Shown here: positions 39,252 through 47,051 of the stretch, in pieces
Position numbering within the stretch: the stretch's first letter is position 1
How the letters are laid out: every line of letters starts with the position of its first letter
Source of the DNA: CAYRYU01 sp964428355
Lineage (GTDB): Bacteria; Muiribacteriota; Ozemobacteria; Ozemobacterales; Ozemobacteraceae
DNA length: 64,000 nucleotides
Direction: 5' to 3'
Assembly (NCBI GenBank): GCA_964428355.1
Contig: CAYRYU010000032.1
Location: 1 to 64,000 of the forward strand
Made by a program: the position numbers and the translations under genes
The notes under the pieces: generated by a model
Databases searched by the model: none
Told to the model about the DNA's origin: nothing
The model's input: the letters and a program-made list of their open reading frames with translations, nothing else

Positions 39252-41042
39252 TTGAAGACACCCACGAAACAGAACCTCTATCGGAAATACCGGCCCCAGT
39301 CCTTCTCAGAGCTACTCGGGCAGGAGCACATCGTCAAGACCCTCCAGGCGGAAGTCGCCAACGGCCGAACCTCCCACGCCTACCTATTTTCCGGCCCCCG
39401 AGGAACGGGAAAAACCTCCGCCGCGCGCCTTCTGGCGAAAATCCTCAACTGCCGGCAGCCCATTTCCCTGACCGGGGGGCTTCTAGATGCGTGTCGGGTC
39501 TGCGATATCTGCAGCCGTATAGAAGAGCAGACCTTCATGGACATCATCGAGATCGATGCGGCCAGCAACAACGGGGTCGACGATATCCGTGAGATGCGGG
39601 AAAAGGTGAAATACCTTCCCGTCGAAGGAAAGAACAAGGTATACATCATCGACGAAGTCCACATGCTTTCCCAGGCAGCCTTCAACGCTTTCCTCAAGAC
39701 CCTCGAGGAGCCTCCACCGAGGGTTACTTTCGTCCTCGCGACCACCGATCCCCAGAAGGTCGTTCCCACGATCGTATCAAGGTGCCAGTGCTTCGATTTC
39801 CATTCGATTTCGCGAAAGGTGATCGTCGAACGGCTTTCCGACGTTGTCCGAAAGGAAAGGGAGGCGGATCCGGGCTTCTTCCCCCTGGTCGGGACCGAAG
39901 CTCTCCAGGTGATCGCCGAATGCGCTCAGGGAGGGTTCCGGGATGCTCTCAGCCTTCTTGACCAGGTCACGGCAGCCAACCCGGGTTCGGAGGTGACCGT
40001 CGACCAGATCCTGACCATCACCCGCAGAGTCGGATATCCCGCATTGAAATCGATCGCCGCCTGTCTCTTCGGAAAAGACTGCTCAGGCCTCATCTTGCAG
40101 CTCAACGATCTGTATTATCGGGGGCACGAGGTCATTTCCCTGGGCAAGGACCTTCTCGAGTATCTGCGGCTCTGTCTTCTGCTGAAGATCGATCCCAAGG
40201 CCCACCAGGTTCTCGAAATTCCCCCTGAACACGCCGGCGAGATGTCCGATCAGATCAAACCCCTTCCCATGGAATTCCTGATGGCGGCGACCCTTCGGCT
40301 CGAACGTTGCCTCAGTTTCCTGAGAAACTCCATCCAACCCAGAATTTTCCTCGAAATGGAATTGATCCGGATTTGCCTCAGGGAGATCTCCTTCGGGGCG
40401 GAAGGTCTCGAACGGAGGATCGGTCAGGTCGAGGACCGTCTCAAGACTCCCGGCCAGGTCCTCTCAACAATGACAACCGTTGTCCCATCGACAACCGTTG
40501 TCCCATCGACAACCGTTGTCCCATCCGTCCGTATTTCCACCCTTTCAGAAAAGGGGCCCCCCGCCACCCCGAAATCTTCGCCACCCGCGCCAGTTGGTCC
40601 CTCACAGCCGACGGACACGCTGCCGGGCACGTTGCCCGAAAAGTTCCAGAGGTTCAGGGTCCGCGCTTCGACGGGCTCCAGGAGCGGATATTTTCTCAAT
40701 GCTTTCGCCGAATCCTTTGTCCAGAACACCCTGACGATAGTGATGGAAAACGACTTCCTGCTGAAACGCGTTCAGGAGCAGGGAATCTTGTCCCAGATCA
40801 AACCTCTCATCGAGGAGGAGTTCGGGAGTGGAGTCCGGATCGTCTTTCGTGGCCCGCAAGAGAAGTCCCCTTCCTCCGACTCGCCGAACAAAGCCGAACC
40901 AAAATCCGATTTCCGGGCCGAAATCGCCAAGATCGACCAGGCTGCAATGAAGAAGATTCTTGAAAAGCCTGAAGTGGCGGAAGCCCTCGAGGTTTTCGGT
41001 GGTGAGATCACAAACTTCGAGAAGCCCAGATTATCAGAATAA
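39252..41042 (+). CDS. dnaX: DNA polymerase III subunits gamma/tau
   Basis: DnaX is the AAA+ clamp-loader motor. The 596-residue protein shows LYRKYRPQSFSELLGQEHIV, Walker A GPRGTGKTSAARLLA, four zinc-ligand cysteines (CRQP, CRVCDIC), Walker B IIDEVHML and the sensor LATTDPQKV. A TTG start at 39252 is chosen because GGGAGG lies 7 nt upstream and the protein then begins MKTPTKQNLYRKYRP; the GTG at 39213 falls in the terminator. The linker after domain III contains three TTVVPS repeats. The usual downstream ybaB and recR are absent. Confidence 0.95.
   Translation: MKTPTKQNLYRKYRPQSFSELLGQEHIVKTLQAEVANGRTSHAYLFSGPRGTGKTSAARLLAKILNCRQPISLTGGLLDACRVCDICSRIEEQTFMDIIEIDAASNNGVDDIREMREKVKYLPVEGKNKVYIIDEVHMLSQAAFNAFLKTLEEPPPRVTFVLATTDPQKVVPTIVSRCQCFDFHSISRKVIVERLSDVVRKEREADPGFFPLVGTEALQVIAECAQGGFRDALSLLDQVTAANPGSEVTVDQILTITRRVGYPALKSIAACLFGKDCSGLILQLNDLYYRGHEVISLGKDLLEYLRLCLLLKIDPKAHQVLEIPPEHAGEMSDQIKPLPMEFLMAATLRLERCLSFLRNSIQPRIFLEMELIRICLREISFGAEGLERRIGQVEDRLKTPGQVLSTMTTVVPSTTVVPSTTVVPSVRISTLSEKGPPATPKSSPPAPVGPSQPTDTLPGTLPEKFQRFRVRASTGSRSGYFLNAFAESFVQNTLTIVMENDFLLKRVQEQGILSQIKPLIEEEFGSGVRIVFRGPQEKSPSSDSPNKAEPKSDFRAEIAKIDQAAMKKILEKPEVAEALEVFGGEITNFEKPRLSE
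40471..40524 (+). repeat. 18-bp in-frame tandem repeat in dnaX
   Basis: Three identical 18-bp copies encode TTVVPS three times in the Pro-rich linker between the clamp-loader core and the tau-like C-terminus. The identical codons imply recent slippage or duplication. Confidence 0.85.
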
Positions 41043-41374
41043 TGATCGTTTTCCCTTTTCAGGGTAGCATCGTTCACCAGGGCATTTCGGGTTTACCGTG
41101 AGAAACTCAGGTTTCATGGCCAATCACGAGGGAATCGACTCAGATCGGGAAGTTTGCCGAAGACATTTGAATCGCGGTGGATATTGTGGAAAACTTTGGG
41201 GAAAAGCCAATAATGCGGAAAGCTGGGGTGGAAAAGTAAAAGTTGGTGCCCCCTTGACAAAGCCTCTCAAACCTGTACTGGGAGCGGTTTTGGGATGAAT
41301 CTTCCCCAGGATAATGCCGGATTGGGCCTTCCCGTCCGGTTGAAAAGAACGGGACAACGGGGTGGAAAGGTCTG
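41043..41374. other. Intergenic stretch without a supported gene
   Basis: These 332 bp between dnaX and a small membrane-protein gene contain a perfect -35-like TTGACA (41254-41259) but only a weak -10 (TACTGG), a DnaA-box-like TGTGGAAAA near 41186 and several GGGGAAAA/GTGGAAAA runs. An open frame from 41098 to 41298 has a Gly/Lys-rich product with no support. Confidence 0.5.
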
Positions 41375-41725
41375 ATGCTCACCCCGTATCAGGTGGTTTA
41401 CCTGCTTTGTTTCGTCATCTGCATCATGGAGAAGAGATCCGCGAACCCGGATTTCGCGAACAAGCTCCCTTTATGGGCTGCGATGGCGCTTCAGTTCATG
41501 GAGATCATTTTCTGGATTGCGATGATGGAGAACTTCCCGCTCCTCATCGGAGCCCTGCTGGGCCTCTTCGGGAGCGGATTTCTTCATGCGATCGTGCTTT
41601 GGTGGGCAGGGAAACCTGAATACCCGATCAGTCCGGCAACTTATTGTTATCTTCCTGTGGTCTTTCCATTCCTTTTCGTGTTCCTGACCTTGATTGCCGA
41701 GTGGATCAGATTTGAACGCTTCTGA
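41375..41725 (+). CDS. Small polytopic membrane protein
   Basis: The 116-residue protein is almost entirely hydrophobic, with about four transmembrane helices (VVYLLCFVICIM, MALQFMEIIFWIAMM, LLIGALLGLFGSGFLHAIVLWW, VVFPFLFVFLTLIAEWI). GGAAAGG precedes the ATG. It is convergent with the CoA-disulfide reductase gene (12 bp apart). No family is recognised. Confidence 0.7.
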   Translation: MLTPYQVVYLLCFVICIMEKRSANPDFANKLPLWAAMALQFMEIIFWIAMMENFPLLIGALLGLFGSGFLHAIVLWWAGKPEYPISPATYCYLPVVFPFLFVFLTLIAEWIRFERF

Positions 41726-41737
41726 CCGGTAAAACGT

Positions 41738-44224
41738 TCAGATGAAAAGGTTGATGTTCGAATCGGCTGCCGAGTCGAGGTAGGCAGCGACTCCACCCTC
41801 CGAAACTCCCTCTTCCAGCTCTTCCTTCTTGATTCCCATGACTCCCATGCTCATCGAACAGGCCACGAGCTTGACCCCGGCTTCGCGGGCCGACCGGATA
41901 AGTTCGGGAAGGGGGGTGACATTCTTCTGGCTCATCACATGCTTCATCATTGCGGTTCCCAGACCCGCGAAATGCATTTTCGACAACCCGAGGGCTTCGG
42001 GGCCTCTGGGCATCATCATTCCGAACATGCTCTCGAGGGGGCTTTTGGCGAGAGCCGGGGCATCCTTCTTCCGAAGGATGTTGAGACCCCAGAAGGTGAA
42101 GAAGAGGGTGACTTCCATTCCCATCGCGGCCGCGCCGTTTGCGATGATGAAGGTCGCGTAGGCCCGGTCCAGGTCATTGCTGAAGACCACCATCGTCAGC
42201 CCTTTCCTTGGGGAAGTGGCTCCCGTTGGAAGTGGACAGGAAACGTTCGGGGAAAGGCCCTGAACGGTTTTTTCCAGAAGGATCTCGAACCTTCCCTCGC
42301 GGGGCACTGCCTGCACAAAACGGTTTCCCGAGCGGTTGCACCAGGCTACGGCGTCGACCGGGAAACCCGGATCGGTTGCCGTGATTCGCAGGAACTGACC
42401 GGGTTTTAAGGATTCCATCTTCTCCCGCATTTTCAGGAGAGGCCCGGGACATTGAAGACCGCATGCATCGAGTTCCATGATCTCGGCCGTTTCCCCCATC
42501 GATGGTTCGGGAGTCGTGCACGATGGGCCCGATGCCGGTTTTGGCTGGGGAAGACCTCTCATCGCCTCTTCGTGGAAAAGGCTCCACGTCTTGTAACCCC
42601 CGATCAGATTGCGGGCCTTGAAGCCTGACTGTCTCAGGATCCTTTCGGCCAGGAAGCCCCGAAACCCCACCTGGCAGTAAATGATGGTTTCCTTGTCTCC
42701 CGGGATTTTCGGGAGGGACTCCCTCAGAGCGTCAATCGGGAGATTAACTGCTCCGGGAATGTGGCCGGCTTCGTATTCCGCCGCGGAACGGACGTCAAAG
42801 AGGACATAAGAGCCCGGGTCCAGTGCCCCGAGCTCCTCCGCGAGGATCCCCGCGTGCAACCCGTTGAGGAGGTTTTCCGCGGCCATCCCAGCCATGTTTA
42901 CGGGGTCTTTCGCGGAGCCAAAGGGCGGGGCGTAGGCGAGTTCCAAGTGGACCAGATCGCTGACGGCCATTTTTCCCGCGATGGCGGTGGAAAACACGTC
43001 GATCCGTTTGTCAACGCCGTCCGAACCGACAATTTCGACACCGAGGATCCGTCCGTCTGAAGGTTGGAAGATCATCTTGATCGTCATCGGAAAAGCATTC
43101 GGATAGTATCCTGCGTGGCTCGAAGGGTGGACATAGGTTTTACGGAAGGGCTTCCCTGCCTTTTTCAGAGATTTCTCGGAAAGCCCGGTCTGGGCACAAG
43201 TCAGATCGAACACCTTGCAGATCCATGTGCCCTGGGTTCCCCGATACGTGCTCGAGACGCCGGCTTCGGGAAGGCAGTTTTCCGCGGCGATGCGACCCTG
43301 GCGGTTTGCCGGGCCCGCAAGGGGCACCAGGGTCTGCTCTCCTGTAATCCGGTCGAGGGTTTCGACCGCGTCTCCAACGGCGAAGATATCGGGATCGGTG
43401 GTTCGCATCGAAGGATCCACCACGATCCCGCCTCTGGCGCCGATCTTCAGTCCCGCCTCCTTTGCCAGCCGGGTTTCCGGACGGACCCCGATTGCGAAGA
43501 TGACGAGGTCGGTCTCGAGAGGACTTCCAGATGCGAAGGAGACCGCAGTCCGTCCTCCCGAAACCGAAAAGGCGGTCACCTGGCTTCCAAGCTTGAGATC
43601 CACCCCGTTGAACCGAAGATGCTGGTGAAGCAGAGCCGCCATTTCAGGGTCCATGGGGGGCATCACCTGCGGTTCCCTCTCGACGAGCGTAACCTCCAGG
43701 CCCCGGTGACGCAGGTTTTCCGCGGCCTCGATCCCGATGAACCCCCCCCCCACGACGGTTGCATGCCGGACGAGGTTCTTCCCAAGGAAATCCATTATCG
43801 CATCCATATCCGGGATCGTTTTCAAGGTAAAGACGTTCGGAAGGTCGAGACCCGGAATGGGGGGCCTGAAAGGCTCCGCGCCCGGGGAGAGAATCAGTGA
43901 ATCGTAGGGGATGGAATACGCCGAACCGTCATCCAGATTCCTTGCCTGGATTTCCTTCTTTTCGCGGTCGATCCGGACTGCTTCCGTCCTGACGCGGACA
44001 TCGAGATTGAATCGTTCTTTGAGGGATTTTGGGGTGTGAAGGAGCAAGGCTCCCCGGTCCTTGATGACCTTTCCGATATGGTAGGGGAGACCGCAGTTCG
44101 CGAAACTGACATAAGGCCCCCTTTCCAGGACCGTGATCTCCGAATCCTCGGACAAGCGGCGCGCCCTGGCCGCGGCCGATGCCCCACCGGCAACTCCTCC
44201 GACAATTACGATCCGTTTCTTCAT
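41738..44224 (-). CDS. CoA-disulfide reductase-rhodanese-TusA-DsrE fusion
   Basis: The 828-residue protein fuses four sulfur-handling modules. First is an FAD/NAD-dependent CoA-disulfide (or polysulfide) reductase, MKKRIVIVGGVAGGASAAAR with single active Cys44 in FANCGLPY and FAVGDAVE. Second is a rhodanese with YCQVGFRG (active Cys). Third is TusA with CGLQCPGPLLKM. Fourth is a C-terminal DsrE/F-like domain with VVFSNDLDRAYATFIIANG and VACSMSMGVMGI. Fusions of this type trim and relay persulfide sulfur. ATG 44224 is chosen over 44293 because AAAGGATGT precedes it. The ArsR regulator gene is 44 nt upstream on the same strand and probably controls it. Confidence 0.92.
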   Translation of the reverse strand: MKKRIVIVGGVAGGASAAARARRLSEDSEITVLERGPYVSFANCGLPYHIGKVIKDRGALLLHTPKSLKERFNLDVRVRTEAVRIDREKKEIQARNLDDGSAYSIPYDSLILSPGAEPFRPPIPGLDLPNVFTLKTIPDMDAIMDFLGKNLVRHATVVGGGFIGIEAAENLRHRGLEVTLVEREPQVMPPMDPEMAALLHQHLRFNGVDLKLGSQVTAFSVSGGRTAVSFASGSPLETDLVIFAIGVRPETRLAKEAGLKIGARGGIVVDPSMRTTDPDIFAVGDAVETLDRITGEQTLVPLAGPANRQGRIAAENCLPEAGVSSTYRGTQGTWICKVFDLTCAQTGLSEKSLKKAGKPFRKTYVHPSSHAGYYPNAFPMTIKMIFQPSDGRILGVEIVGSDGVDKRIDVFSTAIAGKMAVSDLVHLELAYAPPFGSAKDPVNMAGMAAENLLNGLHAGILAEELGALDPGSYVLFDVRSAAEYEAGHIPGAVNLPIDALRESLPKIPGDKETIIYCQVGFRGFLAERILRQSGFKARNLIGGYKTWSLFHEEAMRGLPQPKPASGPSCTTPEPSMGETAEIMELDACGLQCPGPLLKMREKMESLKPGQFLRITATDPGFPVDAVAWCNRSGNRFVQAVPREGRFEILLEKTVQGLSPNVSCPLPTGATSPRKGLTMVVFSNDLDRAYATFIIANGAAAMGMEVTLFFTFWGLNILRKKDAPALAKSPLESMFGMMMPRGPEALGLSKMHFAGLGTAMMKHVMSQKNVTPLPELIRSAREAGVKLVACSMSMGVMGIKKEELEEGVSEGGVAAYLDSAADSNINLFI

Positions 44225-44268
44225 TGTGACATCCTTTCCGGTTTTTTCGGTCCGACTTTCGGGAAGTT

Positions 44269-44580
44269 TTAGGGGTGACAAAGCTTCTGGCATGAGACGA
44301 GGCAGTTGAGGAGGTTGACCAGATTGGGGTTTGCGAGCCTGTAGAAGACGCGAGTGTGCATGCGCCTGGAGACAAGGACATCCCCCGTTCTCATGATCTT
44401 CAACTGTTGGGAGATGACTGCCTGGGAAAGTCCCAGGAGGCCCGTGAGGTCAGAAACGCATCTTTCCTCCGAGACCAGTGCTTCAAGAATCCTGAGGCGG
44501 ATTGGATGCCCCAGGGTCTTGAGTATGACCGCTATCTTTGGAAGAAGTGCTTCCTCCAGGCGAAAAATTTTATTATTCAT
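44269..44580 (-). CDS. ArsR-family regulator, probable thiol/persulfide sensor
   Basis: The 103-residue protein is a winged-helix repressor: LKTLGHPIRLRILEALVSEER, the HTH GLLGLSQAVISQQLKIMR and wing MHTRVFYRL. Cys41 lies right after the first helices and three Cys end the protein (C93, C97, C101 in CLVSCQKLC). A Cys in each region is the arrangement used by persulfide-sensing SqrR/BigR-type regulators, fitting the sulfur enzyme encoded next. Metal sensing is an alternative. ATG 44580 is only 8 nt from the -10 element, so the mRNA is nearly leaderless. Confidence 0.85.
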   Translation of the reverse strand: MNNKIFRLEEALLPKIAVILKTLGHPIRLRILEALVSEERCVSDLTGLLGLSQAVISQQLKIMRTGDVLVSRRMHTRVFYRLANPNLVNLLNCLVSCQKLCHP

Positions 44581-44588
44581 ATATAGCA

Positions 44589-44617
44589 ATATTAATATAA
44601 ATTATGGAAAATGTCAA
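44589..44617 (-). promoter_or_regulatory. Promoter and palindromic operator of arsR-CoA-disulfide reductase
   Basis: On the minus strand TTGACA (44617-44612) and TAATAT (44594-44589) are 17 bp apart. The -10 overlaps the palindrome ATATTAATAT (44589-44598), a likely ArsR site allowing autorepression. The surrounding 40 bp are strikingly AT-rich. Confidence 0.6.
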
Positions 44618-44682
44618 ACCGGAACGGAAAACCATACCGGAACCGGAAACCTCTTTTTTGGGTTGTACGATCTTTGAAAGGA

Positions 44683-44711
44683 TTGATAATGGTGGTTCGT
44701 TGGGCTATATT
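44683..44711 (+). promoter_or_regulatory. Promoter of the CASTOR/POLLUX-like channel gene
   Basis: TTGATA (44683-44688) and TATATT (44706-44711) are 17 bp apart, giving a start near 44718 and a short leader carrying GGAGG before the ATG at 44741. Confidence 0.6.
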
Positions 44712-44740
44712 TCCCTCACACTTCGCATTGGAGGAAGCAA

Positions 44741-46645
44741 ATGGAAGAATTTTCGATGAGGGACAAGCTCAGATACAGGTTTGACCAGTTCATGGCGTTG
44801 GGAGCGATCGCCCAGATCATCGGGCTTGCCATCATGACCCTGGTATTGATTTCCTGCGGCGGCCTCGCGGTCAAGGTTCTGGATGCCCGTCCCGAGGGAA
44901 CGGAGGCTCCTCTGGGCTTCTTCGAAGCCGTCTGGGGAAGCCTGATGCGCACACTCGATGCCGGAACCATGGGCGGCGACAGCGGGTGGACGTTCCGTTT
45001 CCTGATGTTCATAGTCACTCTCGGGGGGGTGTTCATTACCGCCACCTTGATCGGCTTGATCTCGAGCGGAATCGAGGCCAAGATTGACGAACTCCGTAAG
45101 GGCCGGTCCCGGGTGATCGAAAGCGGGCACACAGTCATTCTCGGCCTTGTTCCGGAGACTTTCCTCATCATTTCCGAGCTTGCCGAGGCGCATGCCCACA
45201 AATCCGATCATTGCATCGTTGTGATGGCTGACCAGGACAAAGTCGAGATGGAGGATGCCATTTCCGAGAAGATCGAGGATCTCAAAAGCACCAGGGTCGT
45301 CTGCCGGACCGGGGATCCGCTGGATCAGACAGCTCTCGAGATCGCCAGCCTCAAAACCGCTCGATCTATCATCATTCTCCCTCCTTCCGATGCAGAGAAC
45401 CCCGATGCATTCGTGATCAAGGTCTTGCTTGCCATCCTGAACGGCGGTCCCTCGAGTTTGGGGAAATACCACATCGTGGCCGAGATCCGGGAGGCGAAGA
45501 ACATCGAAGTTGCGAAACTGGCCGGCAGGGGTCAGGTCGAGCTAATCCACGTTGGCGACATCGTCGCCCGGATAACGGCCCAGACCTGCCGCCGTTCGGG
45601 AATGTCCGTCGTATACACCGAGCTTATGAATTTCGGCGGAGACGAGATCTACTTCAAGGAAGAGCCCAGGCTCGTGGGGAAGAAGTTTGGGGACATCCTT
45701 CTCGATTACGAGGATTCGAGCATCATCGGACTGATGCCCGCGGGCGGGGTTCCGATGGTCAATCCGGCTATGGACCGGGTGATCGGGAAGGGTGACCAGA
45801 TCATCGCGGTTTCCGAGAACGACGAATCGGTGAAAATCAGTGACAAGCGTGCTCCGATCGATGAGAAGGTCATCCAACTCGGGACCCCGGCGACTCACTC
45901 CCCAGAAAAGACCTTGATCCTGGGTTGGAACCGGAACGTTCCGCTGATAATCATCCAGCTCGACCAGTACGTCGCCAAGGGTTCGGAGGTCATGGTAATG
46001 GCGGATGAACCGGATGGCGAGAGGATGATAAAGGAGGAATGTTCCTCCCTGGTGAACCAGACGGTCTCCTTCAAGCAGGGAGACACCACCGATCGGAAAC
46101 AGTTGGAAGCCCTGAATGTCAATGGGTTCAACCGTGTCATCCTCCAATGCTATTCCGACAAGTATTCCATCCAGGCCGCCGATTCGATTTCACTGATCTC
46201 CCTACTGCATCTCAGGGACATCATGGAGAAATCGGGAAAACCTGTCTCCATCGTCAGCGAGATCCTCGACTTGCGGAACCGCGAACTGGCACACGTGGCC
46301 CACCCAGACGATTTCATCATCAGCAATCATCTCGTGGGTTTGATGTTGTCCCAGGTTTCCCACAACAAGGACCTGAACGCCGTCTTCTTCGACATCTTCG
46401 ATCCCGAGGGAAGCGAAGTATATCTCAAGCTCGCGAAGAACTACGTGAAGACCGGAACACCGGTCACCTTCGCCACCGTGGTCGAGGCCGCCCGTCGGCG
46501 CGGTGAGATCGCGTTCGGCTGGCAGGCGAAGGCCGACGTCAGCAACCCCGAGAAGGATTACGGGGTCTGCGTGAACCCCAACAAATCAGACGTCATCACC
46601 TTCGCCGAGTGGGACCGTATCATCCTCATGGCCGAAACCGACTGA
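44741..46645 (+). CDS. CASTOR/POLLUX-like ion channel with RCK/TrkA-N domains
   Basis: The 634-residue protein has two membrane helices (ALGAIAQIIGLAIMTLVLIS and FRFLMFIVTLGGVFITATLI) around a pore helix and filter-like segment TLDAGTMGGDSGW. Two TrkA-N/RCK-type Rossmann units follow (HTVILGLVPETFLIISEL, with DQDKVEMEDAI; and EKTLILGWNRNVPLIIIQL). This is the architecture of CASTOR/POLLUX/DMI1 channels, which are ligand-gated cation channels in plants; bacterial members are poorly studied. GGAGGAAGCAA precedes the ATG. It is divergent from the arsR operon and followed by a strong terminator. Confidence 0.88.
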   Translation: MEEFSMRDKLRYRFDQFMALGAIAQIIGLAIMTLVLISCGGLAVKVLDARPEGTEAPLGFFEAVWGSLMRTLDAGTMGGDSGWTFRFLMFIVTLGGVFITATLIGLISSGIEAKIDELRKGRSRVIESGHTVILGLVPETFLIISELAEAHAHKSDHCIVVMADQDKVEMEDAISEKIEDLKSTRVVCRTGDPLDQTALEIASLKTARSIIILPPSDAENPDAFVIKVLLAILNGGPSSLGKYHIVAEIREAKNIEVAKLAGRGQVELIHVGDIVARITAQTCRRSGMSVVYTELMNFGGDEIYFKEEPRLVGKKFGDILLDYEDSSIIGLMPAGGVPMVNPAMDRVIGKGDQIIAVSENDESVKISDKRAPIDEKVIQLGTPATHSPEKTLILGWNRNVPLIIIQLDQYVAKGSEVMVMADEPDGERMIKEECSSLVNQTVSFKQGDTTDRKQLEALNVNGFNRVILQCYSDKYSIQAADSISLISLLHLRDIMEKSGKPVSIVSEILDLRNRELAHVAHPDDFIISNHLVGLMLSQVSHNKDLNAVFFDIFDPEGSEVYLKLAKNYVKTGTPVTFATVVEAARRRGEIAFGWQAKADVSNPEKDYGVCVNPNKSDVITFAEWDRIILMAETD

Positions 46646-46670
46646 CCATCAGGATCTCCCGGAATAGAAG

Positions 46671-46712
46671 GACCCCCGGCTCGGGCCTGATGAGCCGGGG
46701 GTCTTTTTTTTC
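46671..46712 (+). terminator. Strong intrinsic terminator after the channel gene
   Basis: GACCCCCGGCTC (46671-46682) and GAGCCGGGGGTC (46692-46703) form a 12-bp perfect stem with a 9-nt loop, followed by about nine Ts. Confidence 0.95.
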
Positions 46713-47051
46713 GTATGTCGCGGCTTTTGGGGCGGGTGGATGCCGATGTTGATGACTGCGTTCAGAACGCAAAGGAAGTCTTAATTGCTTGCTTCGCACT
46801 CTCCCCCAACATGTTTGTGTAGATTCGCCCATTCCATTTTTCCCTGCAAGGAAAGTTTGGTGTGCTCTTTTTCCTGCGAATCGGGCCTACAAATGAGCGT
46901 CTGGATTCACATCGATTTTAAAATTGAGGACCAGATGGAAGGGCCTTATTCTTGGGAGAAAAAATCCGGAGTGTTCCGGAATGGGTTGTTTGTTCTCGCG
47001 GGCTTCCTCATTTCGGGGAAAGATGCTATTTTTCATATAGGGGGGGGAAAA
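46713..47051. other. Intergenic stretch upstream of pilin-like set 3
   Basis: The 339 bp after the terminator hold no convincing gene. An in-frame extension of the next gene to 46785 is possible but begins without a ribosome site. A TGC-TATTTT extended -10-like motif near 47025 could be the promoter of set 3; its -35 is weak. Confidence 0.4.

Noticed and set aside
41254..41281. TTGACA-based promoter
   Set aside because: The -35 is perfect but no acceptable -10 follows at 16-18 bp, and the next gene starts about 95 bp further on.
41098..41298. Possible 66-residue gene between dnaX and the small membrane protein
   Set aside because: Low-complexity Gly/Lys product, no ribosome site, no domain.
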